The position numbers and the translations under genes are program-made. DNA of 64,000 bases from Protopterus annectens (lineage: Eukaryota; Chordata; Ceratodontiformes; Protopteridae): positions 1,747,120,126 to 1,747,184,125 of the forward strand of contig NC_056725.1 in assembly GCF_019279795.1 (NCBI RefSeq), in the 5' to 3' direction. The notes under the pieces are model-generated. The model made no database searches. It had not been told where the DNA came from and saw nothing but the letters and a program-made list of their open reading frames with translations. Every line of letters begins with the position of its first letter. Position 1 is the stretch's first letter. Shown piece by piece: positions 18,280 through 30,077 of the stretch.

Positions 18280-20206
18280 TTTATTATTTATGTCAGAAAA
18301 AAAGGAATGTCAGGTTTCAAACAGTGCAACCACTGTGGTCGCAAGATGTCAAACTGTGACTTACATGTCTCTTGTGTATATTGTCTGGGGGTTTCTCATT
18401 TTTCAGTCCAACCTCCTTGTACCATTTTCCAAGGGTTCAGCTGTTGAATGCTTAATGAGAGAAAAAATAAGTTGATTTTGAAGGGCCTCCTTAAGTTGCC
18501 CTTCTCAGAGGCTATTTCTGCATCAGAGGGCTCACCACCTCTTAGAAAAGAGCATAAAAAGAGACCACTTTCGGTTCCTTCTTCATCCCCGGGTGATAAG
18601 AAACAGAAACCAAGGCAAAAAGTACCAAAATTGATTTTGTCGACTCCAGAGCCAAAATTGGCTTCTACGGCACCGTCCTTGTGCCATCTACAAAATTTCT
18701 GTCATTGGCAACTGTTACTGCACCGACTATGTCTGCGGCACCGATATTACCTAAATTGAAAATTTTTGCCTTGGTGCCAGGGTCTATACCAGCTTATTGA
18801 AAGCTAATAACATCAAATGCTAGTTGAGCGACCTCTAAAGGTTGAACAATCAAAATAGCGAAGACACGGAACACAGATTTTTTTTCCCAGGGGAAAAAAA
18901 TCGCTGGGCTTGTCAGGAGTTTGCCATTTCCTCCATTGTGGTGTGATCTCAGAGTTGGTATATTTAAGTGGGGGTGGGGTAGCGTTCAATGTTTTCAGCT
19001 TTTGATAAGCTGATATAGACCCCGGCACCATCTTTAAAGATTTTGACATTGACACTGATCACAGTAACCACCATATCTACGACATCAAGCTTGCCTACAG
19101 TGTCTGTCCCATCAGCTTTCATACCTGACATTCCTCCCATATGGATCTCCAGTCTTGAGACCGTGGTTCTGATAGACCACTCAGCACGGACCTGATACTC
19201 CCCTACTGTGGATCCTTTCTTGGGGCAACAGTTTAGCCCTTTCTTAGAACATCCTGACTCCCCATTGGGGATATCTACTAGATCAACCAGGAACCTCTCG
19301 GAATTAGACGTGGTACATCTTGTGGACCAGCTGCTGAAGGCCAGATGGGTTTCTACACCTTCCAAAACTCCCTACCTATCTGGACTTGGGAGCCTATCTG
19401 CACGGACTCCAACTTATTCTCCTCCTTTGACTTCCTTGCAGGCTTCGAAGTTCTCAGCACCAACACGCTTTATTGTTCCCATGCCTTTGGCTCCACTGGT
19501 GGATCACACCATGGTTCTGGAGCTGACCCTTTGGCATTCGACTCCTTTGGAGCCAGGTCTTCACCAGGTTCAGGATTGGACTGCAGACTCCGGGGTGCCT
19601 GGTATGGCACTGTTTTTATCTACGGTGCTGTCTAACACAGTTCCAGGAGTCGTGATGGTACCGACCCCCCCCGTTGGAGCTCCACCCTGGGGAGTGGGTT
19701 TGTCGGAGCTGGGTGTGACCTCATTTCTGAGGATGTCTTTTTCAGTTCTGGGCTCCCATCCCTCTTCAGGTGGACCTGCTATCCAGGCGATGGAGAGGGC
19801 TCTTGCCTCTGTAGGCAAACTATCAGTGTTGGCACACCAAATATGTCCTTCCTCTGAGCCCCAGCTGACACAGACCACTGCATTGGGACATCGAGCACAA
19901 GAGCCTCAGGATACCCTACTACAGGGGACCCCCTCTTCGGAGTCCTCATCAGAAACCCCCGCTGAAGAGGTGCCATGTAAGAGGACGTGCAAGCGGAGTC
20001 CCTCACCGAGGATATGGACTATTATGAAGGGGGAGGGGTCCCCATGGTCACCCCCTGATGATGTCTCTTTTGGAGACATCCTGGAACTCCTGAAACAGAG
20101 GGGTAGCCCTCTACTTCCTGGGCGACTCCCACCTGTAGATGAGCTGGTTCAACTCATCGTGCAGCTCACATGGAAGTATCCTGATACTATTGAACCAATC
20201 CCATAG
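18280..20206 (+). pseudogene. DIRS ORF1 (Gag-like), several frames
   Basis: The start region (from about 18,307) encodes a Cys/His block, CNHCGRKMS then DLHVSCVYCLG and H, typical of the N-terminus of vertebrate DIRS Gag. A stop follows at about 18,450. A Ser/Pro/Lys-rich stretch runs from 18,448 to 18,759. A long Pro/Ser/Thr-rich frame (19,208-20,206) contains an acidic and basic mix near its end. Gag would package the RNA. The 18,760-19,100 part shares a patch with 139-178 at the window start and may contain an inserted repeat. Confidence 0.65.
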
Positions 20207-21139
20207 AGACCAGTCAAGTTTTTATACCCTCCTGAGCAACATCCACACTGGTCCAAGGCTCTTCCTGTAGACAATATGGTGGTGGCAGCTGTCACTAAAA
20301 AGGAGCTTGCTGAGGAAAGCCAGACTGTTGACCACCCAAACAGGGAATCTTGGGCAGTGGACAGGTTAGGGAAGTGAGTTTTTGCATCATCAACCTTTGC
20401 TGTTAGGTCTTTGAACCACCTGGCACATTTCACTAGGCTTCACAGAGACTTAGTCTCCTAACTCTCTGAAACCTTATCAGGAGCAGTCTCTGATGAGGCA
20501 CGTAACAAGGTTGCCTCACAGCTTGCTACCCAGGTATCTATATCCAACTCCTCCATGTGTTTGATTTCCCATGCTACTGAAGTACCAGCTAGAGCAGCGG
20601 GTACAGGTGTTGTCATGAGATGTCACACCTGGATGTGCCTCTGTGATTTTGCGGACCCTTTTAAGCCTTCCTTTCTGAGCTCTCCAGTGGAAGCTTCTTC
20701 ACTTTTGGGCCCAAAAGTAAAAGACACATTGGCCAGGTGTAAGAAGGATGGCAAGACCCTGTCTGCTGTGGGCATTCATTTTTCCACCCCTCAACGTCCC
20801 TATTCAAGGAACCAGAGGAGTAGAAAGACATGGCACAAGAAATCTCAGGGTCCTTTCCGTGACACACATGATGAGTTTACTTCCCAGGGCAAAGAAGGTA
20901 ACTCTTCAGGAAGGAGCCCCTACAGAGGCAGAGGGGGTCCGCGCAACCAGGGGTCCAGAGATCCTTTCTCTGGACAACCTTATCAGCGCTCCTGAGGAGT
21001 GGCCCGATTCCTTTCCTCTGGAAGCAGTCGGAGGACAATTTTCCCTTCACCTTTCTGCCTGGCTGACAGCAACTACAGATTCTTGGGTGCAGCAGATCAT
21101 AATCAGAGGTTACCATATCCCATTCAGTCTTTACCCAAA
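20207..21139 (+). pseudogene. DIRS Gag-RT connecting region
   Basis: Frames at 20,555-20,995 and 20,748-21,146 look like the C-terminal Gag segment. They are rich in Arg, Gly and Ser near 20,840-20,960, as in nucleic-acid-binding tails. No zinc knuckle is visible. The region is interrupted by stops and frame changes. The assignment rests mainly on its place between Gag-like and RT sequence. Confidence 0.45.
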
Positions 21140-22165
21140 GTTTTAAGGACAAATTCCTGACGTTCCACCCAGTCAAAGGGAAACAGTAGCTCTGGAAATA
21201 CGAAGGCTGCTTCAAAAAGCGTCATCCAGACAGTCCCTCCAAACCAGATAGGACCCAGATTCTTTTAGTGCCAAAAAAACAGGACTGGAGACCAGTTCTA
21301 GATCTCAGCATCCTGAACAAATTTATTAAACAGGAAAAATTCTGGATGGTCATGTTTCATTGTATCCTTCCGTTTTTGGAGAAAGACGATTTGATGTGCT
21401 CAATAGATCTTCAGGATGCATAATACCACAAAAAATGGACAAGCACTCCAGAAGATTCCTTCACTTCCAGCTAGGAGCTAATCACTTACAGTTCCATGTG
21501 CTACCCTTCCGACTCTCTACAGCCCCCAGAGTGTTCACCAAGTGCATGGCAGTGGTAACAGCTCACTTGAGACTTCAAGGATTCCAGGTGTTTCCATATT
21601 TAGACGACTGGCTCCTCACCACCCCCACCAAGCATCTACTGGAAATAGCTCTAAATTACACTCTCAAACTGACAGAATTCCTGGGAATCTCAATAAACTG
21701 GAGAATGTGCAGCTTAGTTCCCTGTCAAACCTTGGAATTTATATTGGCAGTTTTCAATACACATGCTTGCCTAGTCTCTCTTCTGAACCACAGATTACAC
21801 AGGATAAGATCCCAGATCTGGATGATACTCTGTCAAAACCTAGTCTCTACTTGGGCAGTTCTTTAACTCCTGGGCTCCATGGCAGCATCAGTTACCATAG
21901 TCCCCTTAGCAAGACTACACATGAGAATTCTCCAGTGACTCCTACTGACACAGTGGTATCCCTTGCACCATCCATTGTCTTTTCAAATACATATAACTCA
22001 ATGATGCAAAAAGGATCTTATATGGTGGATGAAGCCAGACAAAGAGCTATGGAGTCACCCCTTCTGCCCACTTCAGCTCAGGACAACAGTAATCGCGGAT
22101 GCTTCCCTGATAGGGTGGAGGGTTTTACCAAGGGGAGACTGTCCAAGGCACTTGATCAGACATAG
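21140..22165 (+). pseudogene. DIRS reverse transcriptase
   Basis: The RT is visible across frames. Motif A SIDLQDA is at about 21,400-21,420, followed by a stop. Then come RRFLHFQLGANHLQFHVLPF and the motif C core YLDDWLL near 21,600. The sequence after YLDD (LLEIALNYTLKLTEFLGI) is typical of DIRS. Frameshifts near 21,400 and 21,700-21,880 and several stops break it. RT copies the element RNA into the circular intermediate. Confidence 0.85.
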
Positions 22166-22725
22166 AGGGCAATCTGCATATCAATGACCTAGAAATGAGG
22201 GCAGTGATTCTAGCATTGCAAGCATTTCAATCCACTCTTCCATCAGGGACAATTGCTATACAGTCCAACAACATGTCAGTAGTCTGGTACATCAACAAAC
22301 AAGGGGGAACCAAGTCCTACCCGTTGTGCCGAGAAGCCATGAGAATTTGGCAATAAGTGATAGCTTCTGGCCACTTTGTGATAGCAATGCATATTCCCTG
22401 GATTTCCAATGTGATTGCGGACAAGCTGAGCAGATATATCCTACTGCCTCAGGAGTGGTCCTTCAATCCGGTCGTGGTGGCGAAGATTTTCAGCTGCTGG
22501 GGTCAGCCCTACTGCGATCTTTTCACCTCCACACTAAACAACAAATGCAGCAGCTACTTTGCCCTTATCCCCCCACAGAGGGAATCCCTGAGGGATGCTC
22601 TGATACACGACTGGCCCATGGGACTTCTGTATGCCTTCCCTCCCTTCCCCTTGATTCCCCTTGTTCTAAGGAAGGCCTTTCATCTGAGAAGCAAGGTAAT
22701 CCTCATTGCCCCTTACTGGCCTTGA
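22166..22725 (+). pseudogene. DIRS RNase H and C-terminal region
   Basis: The plus-strand text encodes LEMRAVILALQAF, then a degenerate DNMSVVWYINKQGG (the usual SDN is SNN), a stop at about 22,354, and HIPWISNVIADKLSR, the RNase H end. A Trp- and Pro-rich segment (CDLFTSTLNNKC, VILIAPYWP) then ends at 22,725. This order is standard for DIRS pol, and RNase H removes the RNA template. Confidence 0.8.
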
Positions 22726-22859
22726 CAAATTTGGTTTCCCTTCCTTTGGCCTCACCTAGTACGCCAGCCCTAGATTGTGGATCCAACTCTGGAACTGATC
22801 TCGCATCCACAAGGGTTGATGCACCTCAGCCTTCCCAACCTCAAGCTGACACCATGGTT

Positions 22860-23906
22860 TCTCCACTTCCAGTAATAGCCAGGCAGAGTAACCTTAGCTC
22901 CCCAGTATGTCATATCCTTCTGACTTCACATAAACCATCCACCAGGAAAATCTATCTCAACAAATGGAAGAGATTCCTTATTTGGTCCGAACAAAGAAAA
23001 CTGGATCCTTGCTCAGCTCCTGTTACTTTGGTTTTAGATTATCTCTTGAATCTTCTACAGTCAGGAGTGGCATCCTCCACAATTCAAGTCCATTTGGCTG
23101 CAATTTCAAGACTTTCATAACAGTTTCCAAGATTCATCCCTTATCTCCCATTGCCTCTGCAAAACCTTTCAAAAAGGGTCTCACACATCAGACCACCTTT
23201 CAAAGAACCAATTAACCCTTGGGATTTAACGCTGGTGCTACAATCTCTGACACAACCACCTTTTAAGCCTGTGAAGTCTTGTGATATGAAGTTTTTGGCC
23301 TGGAAATCACTGTTTTTAGTAGCCATAACTTCAGCTGGACACATATCTTAGCTTCAGGCATTATGCATCAAACGTCCTTATATGATCTTTCATAGGGACA
23401 GAGTGTCACTCCGGACTAACCCCTCCTTCCCTCCGAAAATTATCTCAGAATTGACAATTAACCAGATGATTGACTTTCCTGTCTTTTTTCCAAACTATTC
23501 AAATAAAGGGGAATACTGCCTTCATTTGTTGGATGTACATAGACAATTAAATTTTTATCTGCACAGAACAGAACCAGTATGTAAATCAGACCAGCTGTTT
23601 ATGTCTTTCTTAGATCCGAAATTGGGGAATCCTGTTTGTAAAGTGACCTTATCAAAGTGGTTGAGAAACCGTATATCCTTCATTTACCAAAAGAATAACA
23701 TTCCTGTACCGAGCAAGGTCAAAGCACACTCAACCAGATCAATAGCAACCTCTGTAGCTTTTCATTCAAGGGCTTCAATGGCTGATATCTGTGCAGATGC
23801 AAGCTGGTCTACTCCCCATACCTTTATTACTCATTACAAATTGGACCTGGTCTCCAGGGGAAGAACATCCTTTGGTTCAATGGCACTCAGGAACCTTTTT
23901 CCATAA
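22860..23906 (+). pseudogene. DIRS tyrosine recombinase
   Basis: The core-binding part starts at about 22,910 (SHKPSTRKIYLNKWKRFLIW) and ends at a stop near 23,118. The catalytic part continues in another frame (WDLTLVLQSL, then FLAWKSLFLVAITSA). The first catalytic Arg site reads SAGHIS and stop, so it is lost. The second block keeps HSTR (HxxR) and ends with FITHYKLD, which supplies the Tyr. The recombinase would integrate the circular DNA. With the first Arg missing it is inactive. Confidence 0.85.
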
Positions 23907-23934
23907 GGCCGACCAGGACATAAAGTAGCTAGGG

Positions 23935-24038
23935 ACTCTGTCCCATCAGTAAGGAATTAATGAAGATTAACAACATCAGATAAAAAAGTTATGTTTTTAC
24001 CATAATGTTCCATCTGTTTATCTTCATTCATTCATTAC
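23935..24038. repeat. DIRS internal complementary region
   Basis: The left half (23,938-23,975) is the reverse complement of the left outer end (17,631-17,668). The right half (23,985-24,038) is the reverse complement of the right outer end (24,265-24,325). In DIRS biology this joined copy of both ends templates completion of the termini and circle formation. Confidence 0.8.
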
Positions 24039-24049
24039 GTCTCACCCAC

Positions 24050-24325
24050 CTTCCCCCTCCAGAGGCTCCTGGAGGATTGGATTGGGTCCTAATTCTGTTT
24101 TTAGGGTTTCTGCTCAGAAAAAGCCTCTGCTTTCCTATCTCAGGCAAACATGATCTGAGGTAACAGGGAGAGGGGCACTATGGGTAAAAGCTTAGCTTGA
24201 GAGTTTTTTGGCTGTACGAGTTTGTTATAAGGCCGACTCGGGTCCAAGGAAGGAACCGACACTCATCAGTAATGAATGAATGAAGATGAGCAACACAGAT
24301 GGAACATTATGGTAAGAACATAACT
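24050..24325. repeat. DIRS right inverted terminal repeat
   Basis: This is the partner of 17,627-17,835. It ends in text complementary to the right half of the internal complementary region. Confidence 0.8.
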
Positions 24326-25640
24326 TCTTTTTCATTGCAGGTGTTGATGTGAGTGGGTTAGCTTGGAAGGGCTGGGTTTGAGGAATCTAGAATATTGATG
24401 CTTCTTGTATTGCTAGCACTAGAGTTGCACTTCACTTTATCTGCCTCTATAGAGCAATGCTTTAGACGAGAAGCAAGAAGAGTTCACAGCAGTAGTGGTC
24501 TTTGCACTGTCTCCATAGCTGTGCAGTCATGGAGATAACATATTTAAAAAATGTGCAAGGAAGTTAAAGTCCTCACACATGGAAGTGCAAGACACTTTGC
24601 ACCCTTGCAAAAAAGCACTGTTTTAATGATATTTCTATAGCACTAGCCTTCTTTCTGTGGGTATACTTTTATTCAGGATGCTTATACATTAATAAGGTGT
24701 TCACCGGTTTCATTTGATGTAGATTAATCTGTTTATATATACTGTTTCAGGTCATTATAGAGTGCTTCTGTGTGTTTTTGGCATTTGCAAGAAGATTTAG
24801 CCCTTTGCATTTTTTTCTCAGTTTTGTTAAAAATAACTGTTTTAACATGCAGTAATGATATCACAATTGTTTAATATTTTCACATCAAATTTTTATCAGT
24901 GCTTGTGTGTGTTTTTGGCATCTGCAAGAAGATTTAGTCATTCACATTATTTCTCAGTTTTACTTAAAAATAACTGTTATACAGTGATGATATCATAATT
25001 TTTAATATGCTCACACCAAATTTTTATCAAAGCTTCTTCTCATGAACTGTTCAACTGTTGTTGCACAACTCTATTATTTTCAGAAGAACTTGTGCAACTA
25101 TTGCTAATAATCTGGGGACTCAATGGTATGTTGAAAATTTAATATGAAAATGTTGATGTGTGAAGCATGATTAGATTTGAAACATTGTGCAACTGGCTTT
25201 AAAGCTAAAAAAGTAATATCACCATTTCATAACATTTCCACACTGTATCTCCAGCATACTATCTACGAGTTTCCATTTCGTGAATTGTGCAAATATGCAA
25301 TTTTCATTGCACAGTTCCACATGAAAATGTCATTTCACAAAGTGAATGCAAATTATTTGTTGACAGAATTGCACAATGAGAATTGCCAAGTACATGGGGA
25401 GGAATCAATAGATGGTTTGCTGAAAATCTGATGTAAAACTTACAAAATGATGAATTTAGGAGTGGGTGTTAAGATCAGACATCTATTGTGTTTGTAGTAT
25501 ACTTTTAAGTTGAACAAATGCTAATAATATCACCTTTTCTTAATATTTTCACATCAAATTTTTAACATATCTATAAGTCCACAACTCATTTTTAAACATG
25601 TATATTAAATTATCACTTAAAGACATAGTCAATTATTATG
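24326..25640. other. No gene; short tandem duplication
   Basis: A unit of about 135 bp, 24,763-24,901, is repeated with changes at 24,904-25,033. Both contain tttttggcatttgcaagaag-type text and aaaataactgtt. A further partial echo is at about 25,520-25,565. No domain is recognised in the open frame at 25,177-25,431. Confidence 0.5.
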
Positions 25641-26190
25641 TCATATTAATGTTTTTTTCCATTTCCGTTATTATTATATATTACACATCTTTTCTTTCTA
25701 TCATCAGTCCAACATTCCACATATTGCTGAATTCTTACCTTAAACCTCACTCCTCCTCTTCCTCCTGAACATTTTCTGCATGTATTGTCCCACAATTTCC
25801 ACTTATGTTTATGTAATTTCCTTCCTCCCTTTTCAAAAATCCTTCTTTCAGTTAATTGTTCTCTTTTATAATATTCAATAATTCAAACACAGTTGGTTTA
25901 GACTGATTTCCATTTTCCAGTGATTACCTATTTCCAGCCAACATAATTAAATGTAATAAGGTCTTACTATGTCGAGGCAATTCAGATCTGGGGTTGCAGC
26001 TGAAAGGAATAATTTCATTAATTACAGATTTGTCAAATTTGCCTGAGAAATCACGGAATAAAAGGAGAATGGATTTTGTAGTCCACTTTTTGTAATATTG
26101 TATGACTATGCCAGATTCTGGATTGTAGTACCAGCAGCTGATAATGCTTTGACTGCAGTTATAACAGTTATAACAGCGAAACATAAAACA
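25640..26190 (-). mobile_element. L1/Tx1-type LINE, 3' end fragment
   Basis: Its plus-strand text resembles 50,205-50,470, the 3' part of the larger L1-type element. Both have a matching ttaaacctc run, a shared agttgrtttagact block, and then gatttccattttc. On the minus strand, 25,924-26,184 encodes an ORF2 C-terminus ending LLHLIMLAGNR, like the tail of Tx1-type ORF2. It is 5'-truncated. Confidence 0.65.
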
Positions 26191-27406
26191 TCACTACTGT
26201 TTTGACTGCCTTAGATAGTAATAACTGATAATTTCCTTCCTTTTTAGAAACTTTTTTTCCACAGCCTTTGCATAACATCTTTGTTTCAGGCATAGAAAAC
26301 CAATACCTATATGGAAGTAGATAGATGGACTAGCGGAAAAGTGAAAGGGTCCCATAATTTGCTTACGTAAAATGGATTCCTTGGAAGCAGTAGTGGCAAA
26401 TTTATATCTGTGATTACAGAACCACTCAACAATCTAGCATAGGCCTGAGACCCCCAGGTTTTCTTTTAAAGGCAGAATTTAGTATAAAAATTCCCATTGT
26501 TATGCAAAATATTCTCAAATCTGACTGTAAAATGAGAAAAAAATGAAAGCATATATTGACAAAAATACATTTGCAATGGAACATTTAGCTCTGATAAAAC
26601 AGTTAAAGTAAAAAAAAACATGACTTACTATTATCAGACTGTTCAAATAAAAGGGTCAGTAATTACAGTGAACAGAAATGAGTATACTGTGACTAGGCAT
26701 TGCTAATGTTTAAAGAACTTTGATAAGCCTGTACTGAACGTATGGGTTCTGATTCACCTGATGTGACAAACAGTACACTCAGATAATTACACAGATGATC
26801 TCAGAGTTTAAAAGAAGCCTTGTTATTTAAGAAATTACATTTGCTATGAGGTTCTTGTCTTCTTCGTATGTACAGTATACATGTTTATGATGTGTAGACT
26901 ATAGAGCTTAGGCCAAGATATATAAATTAGACTCTTAAGTTCACATATATAAAGTATTGTTCAGTGATAGAGTTATAAATATATATATTTAATTCTATGA
27001 CGTTCAGTATTTCACTTGTACTTTTATCTATTACACACACAGATATGCTTGATGTGTTATTTCTTAATGTATGGTCTAATCTAGGTATAGTGACCACCTT
27101 TGTGCAGTTTTTTGGACACTATAGCAGACTGCTTCTATACTAAAATTTTTTTTCTACTTTCTAGAGGCAGAAGACAAACATCATTCAATGTACATCAAAA
27201 TATTGTGCATTCTTAGGTTAAGCACACTTATGTAGGCTTCCCAATATAAAATAACCAACCACAACAACATCCTTGAATTACAGGAAGAAAATCACAAAAA
27301 CACGTATATGGTATCCATAGTACTAGCAAGCATACATAAACTGTATAACAGACTGTACTCACTGCCAGCCGTCATGGCACTGCTGTTCATCACCCTTGGT
27401 AGTGCC
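26191..27406. other. No gene recognised
   Basis: AT-rich DNA with no long open frame and no repeat that I could match within the window. Confidence 0.5.
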
Positions 27407-28116
27407 TGTCATGAAAGGAGATATTGCCAGCCCAGCTATCTGGAATTTTGTAAATAATTATATGTCATTTGTGATTATCAGCATGATTCATATGTTTGTG
27501 TTACAAATGTATTAGAACTGTATGCCATATAAGATGGTTTGTACATGTGTGCTGAAGAAATATTTTAAGTACTGAGCATTCTGTAGTTTGTCTTTGACCT
27601 GACAAGAAGATCCATTCACCACATCTGTCTTGCTTGTTCTGTAAGTAAGTCTAGAGAACAGTATAATTCTTTTAGATATAGTCAGAAATATACTGTAGCT
27701 GAGCTTAATTTAGATGTTTTTCTTTATTTATTTAAGACTGTCCTGCAATGTTGTTGTAAATATTTCCTGTGATTTTGAACTCTGTTGTAACTGTAATTAT
27801 ATACTATTTTCTTATTATTTTACTATTTATTATTAAATATATTTAAACCTTTCAGTGTGGCTGATATTTGTGAGACATATTTAAGTTCTGAGAGTACTTG
27901 CATACTTATTTGGTGACACTGTGGGCCACTCCTAAAAGCCCTGCTCTTGGTCAAACTACCATTTGTATTAATAGTAACCTTACACAGTAAGACTGGACAC
28001 AATTTGTTAAGGGCCTTAAAGTAGCTGATAAGGAGTGGCTGGTGGCAGTAAAACCTACCTTATAGTCTGTGCAAAAGGGGTCATAGCTACTAATCCTGTG
28101 CCAGCCTTTCCCAGGA

Positions 28117-28202
<86 letters not shown>

Positions 28203-28538
28203 CAAATCTCAAAAAGTGTGTGTGTCAGCCACTTGAGCAGGGACACAAAGCATTGGTTGGACAGAGAGGGTGCTGGAGGTCTTGGCTTGGCCATCTAGCT
28301 GAGATCACCACTCTCTAGATGTGCCAGTCTTATTGGGGATCTAGAGAAAGAGGAAGAAACCAGCCCTGGACTGACTGTGGTCTCTGTGTGCTCTTAAGGG
28401 GAAATTGCACTTGATGCAGAGAGCTGCATTTGGAAATACTGTATGTGTACTTGTCATCCTCCCAATGTATGTCCCCCAGTGATGCTAATGGTGAGGATTG
28501 AGGCTCTTTGATTACTGTTGCCAGTGGTGGAGCATCAC
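27407..28538 (+). mobile_element. Solo LTR of the Gmr1-like Gypsy family
   Basis: It aligns with 44,236-45,410, the 5' LTR of the element at 44.2-48.5 kb, across its length. Shared text includes ttatttggtgacact, the (GT)n tract in the same place, and the end block gatgcagagagctgcat. It starts TGTCATG and ends near CATCAC. Flanks GTGCC and GTGCG could be an imperfect target duplication. No internal Gypsy sequence follows, so it is a solo LTR. End positions are approximate. Confidence 0.75.
28118..28198. repeat. (GT)n microsatellite in solo LTR
   Basis: About 40 uninterrupted TG dinucleotides lie at the same place as the tract in the LTR at 44,996-45,066. Confidence 0.95.
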
Positions 28539-28639
28539 GGTGCGATGTCATCCATCTACACCTAACATTTCATGCCATCCACAGCACTGAAAGTTTGAAT
28601 TGTTATGGTGTAGATAGAGCCACTATATAATAGCTGTAT

Positions 28640-29430
28640 TTGATGGGTGACCGTCACATGTATACCAGTGGGACTCATGGAGTACCTATCCCTGTGGAAA
28701 GAAGGTTTGCATGGCTTTGTGAATACTAGCTACAAGGAACTTTCAGTGATGAACGGAACATGGTGGTTTTATTTCAGACATCTGCCACAAGGATACTTTA
28801 CTGGTTCCTCGAGGCCATACTACAGCAATTGTGGTTTCCATGTACCACAGAGGAGAGAACCAACCACATGCAGGCATTTTTTGATGTACCCTGTTTCCCT
28901 GAGGAACTGAGCCATAGAGTACACCCATGTTACAATAGAAACCCCACTTGGGCAGCATGGACAAAGGTATCTTAACTGCAAGGGTTTCCACGCCATCAAC
29001 TGCCATGTGGTCTGTAATGCACAAAGTATAATGTACAATATGTCTGCAGACCACTAAGGTAGTAGCCATGACTGTCACATATGACATGTTTGTGACTTAC
29101 ATCAGTAGTTTGTGCAGGGTTTTACCAGGGGCATCGTACTGGTGATGCCAGATATGCCCTGGAGCCATGGTTAATGACACCTATTAGAAATCCCCAGACA
29201 ATGGCAGAGAATGGCTAGAAGTGTGCCTGTCACAACATTCAGTCATCTTTGAATGTGTGTTTGTGCTTTTGAAGGCTTGATTCTGCTGCCTGGATGCATC
29301 AGGAGTGCCCTTCATTATGATCTTGCCACACACAGAAAGATATTCTCAGTATGTGCTATGTCACATAATATCATTATATGCAAACAGTTGCAAGAGGGCT
29401 GACATATACACAGGGATGGTGTTAGCATTG
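28640..29430 (+). pseudogene. PIF/Harbinger transposase relic
   Basis: Plus-strand frames match the HARBI1-type transposase order. FPEELSHRV, a KGFHAI-like segment and CHVVCNAQ lie around 28,980-29,030, where the family has its conserved KGFHS and VVC block. Then comes a degenerate GDARYALEPWLMTPI at about 29,143-29,190, matching the family's GDxGYPLxPWLMTPI. FCCLDAS and a late helix follow at 29,283-29,400. There are many stops. The family's DDE catalytic residues cannot all be placed. The enzyme would have cut and pasted a Harbinger DNA element, whose inverted ends I did not find. Confidence 0.65.
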
Positions 29431-29889
29431 AGGAGGCCCCCAGCAAGTTTCATATTTGGGGGCACCCTGGGCACTTTCATTGTAAGTATCACCCTGATGC
29501 TGCCACCCATCCCAAGTAACCATTTAGCTCTGGCTAAACAGTTTTAAGAGTAGTAGTAAGAAGAGATAGAACTGTAGTTGTAATGCTGTTGCATTACAAT
29601 AGGCCTGTGTACCACACCAAGTTGGCCCATCCCACAGGCAGACAGAAAGACATTTGCAGTGAATGGCACTTAGTTGCAGCAGTGTTGCATTACAACAACC
29701 CTGTGTACAAGGCTGGTCTTAGGTAAAATGGTATCCTTAGACATAGGGCTCCATAGAACCCCCCCCCACACTGCCCCCCCCACACACACACACACGCACA
29801 TCTTCCAGTGCCCCACCCATATTTTCCTCCATTCCGGCCTCTTCATGTTGTATTAATTTATTTTTCCTTTTCTCACATGTTGTCTTACG
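29431..29889. repeat. Non-coding, short duplicated block and C/CA run
   Basis: The block around gttgcattacaataggcctgtgtac (29,589-29,613) recurs with changes at 29,684-29,708. A C-rich and CA-rich tract lies at 29,759-29,800. Confidence 0.5.
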
Positions 29890-30024
29890 TCTCACTCCAC
29901 ACTAACTGGGCAAAATTGCTGTCTAATAACTGCTAAGGTAAAAACTGAGCTAAGCCAAGGGGTGTATCTTCTGTGTGTCTGTTTGGTACTGGACTGGGAT
30001 GAAAGTGAAAACATAAATGCCACA

Positions 30025-30077
<53 letters not shown>

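Larger units (their letters stand above)
17627..24325 (+). mobile_element. DIRS-type tyrosine-recombinase retrotransposon, full span, dead
   Basis: Inverted terminal repeats lie at 17,627-17,835 and about 24,050-24,325. An internal complementary region at 23,935-24,038 matches both outer ends. Between them are Gag-like, RT, RNase H and tyrosine-recombinase relics in the DIRS order. DIRS elements insert through a recombinase and a circular intermediate, so no target duplication is expected. Many stops and frameshifts make it non-autonomous. Confidence 0.9.

Noticed and set aside
19570..20006. Long minus-strand frames opposite the DIRS Gag
   Set aside because: They mirror the Pro/Ser-rich plus-strand Gag and have no recognisable domain.
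28118..28198. CRISPR or other array-type systems
   Set aside because: The only arrays are microsatellites and transposon tandem repeats. No spaced direct-repeat array is present.
28035..28318. Open frames made of Cys-Val or Thr-His repeats
   Set aside because: They are translations of the (GT)n microsatellite in an LTR.
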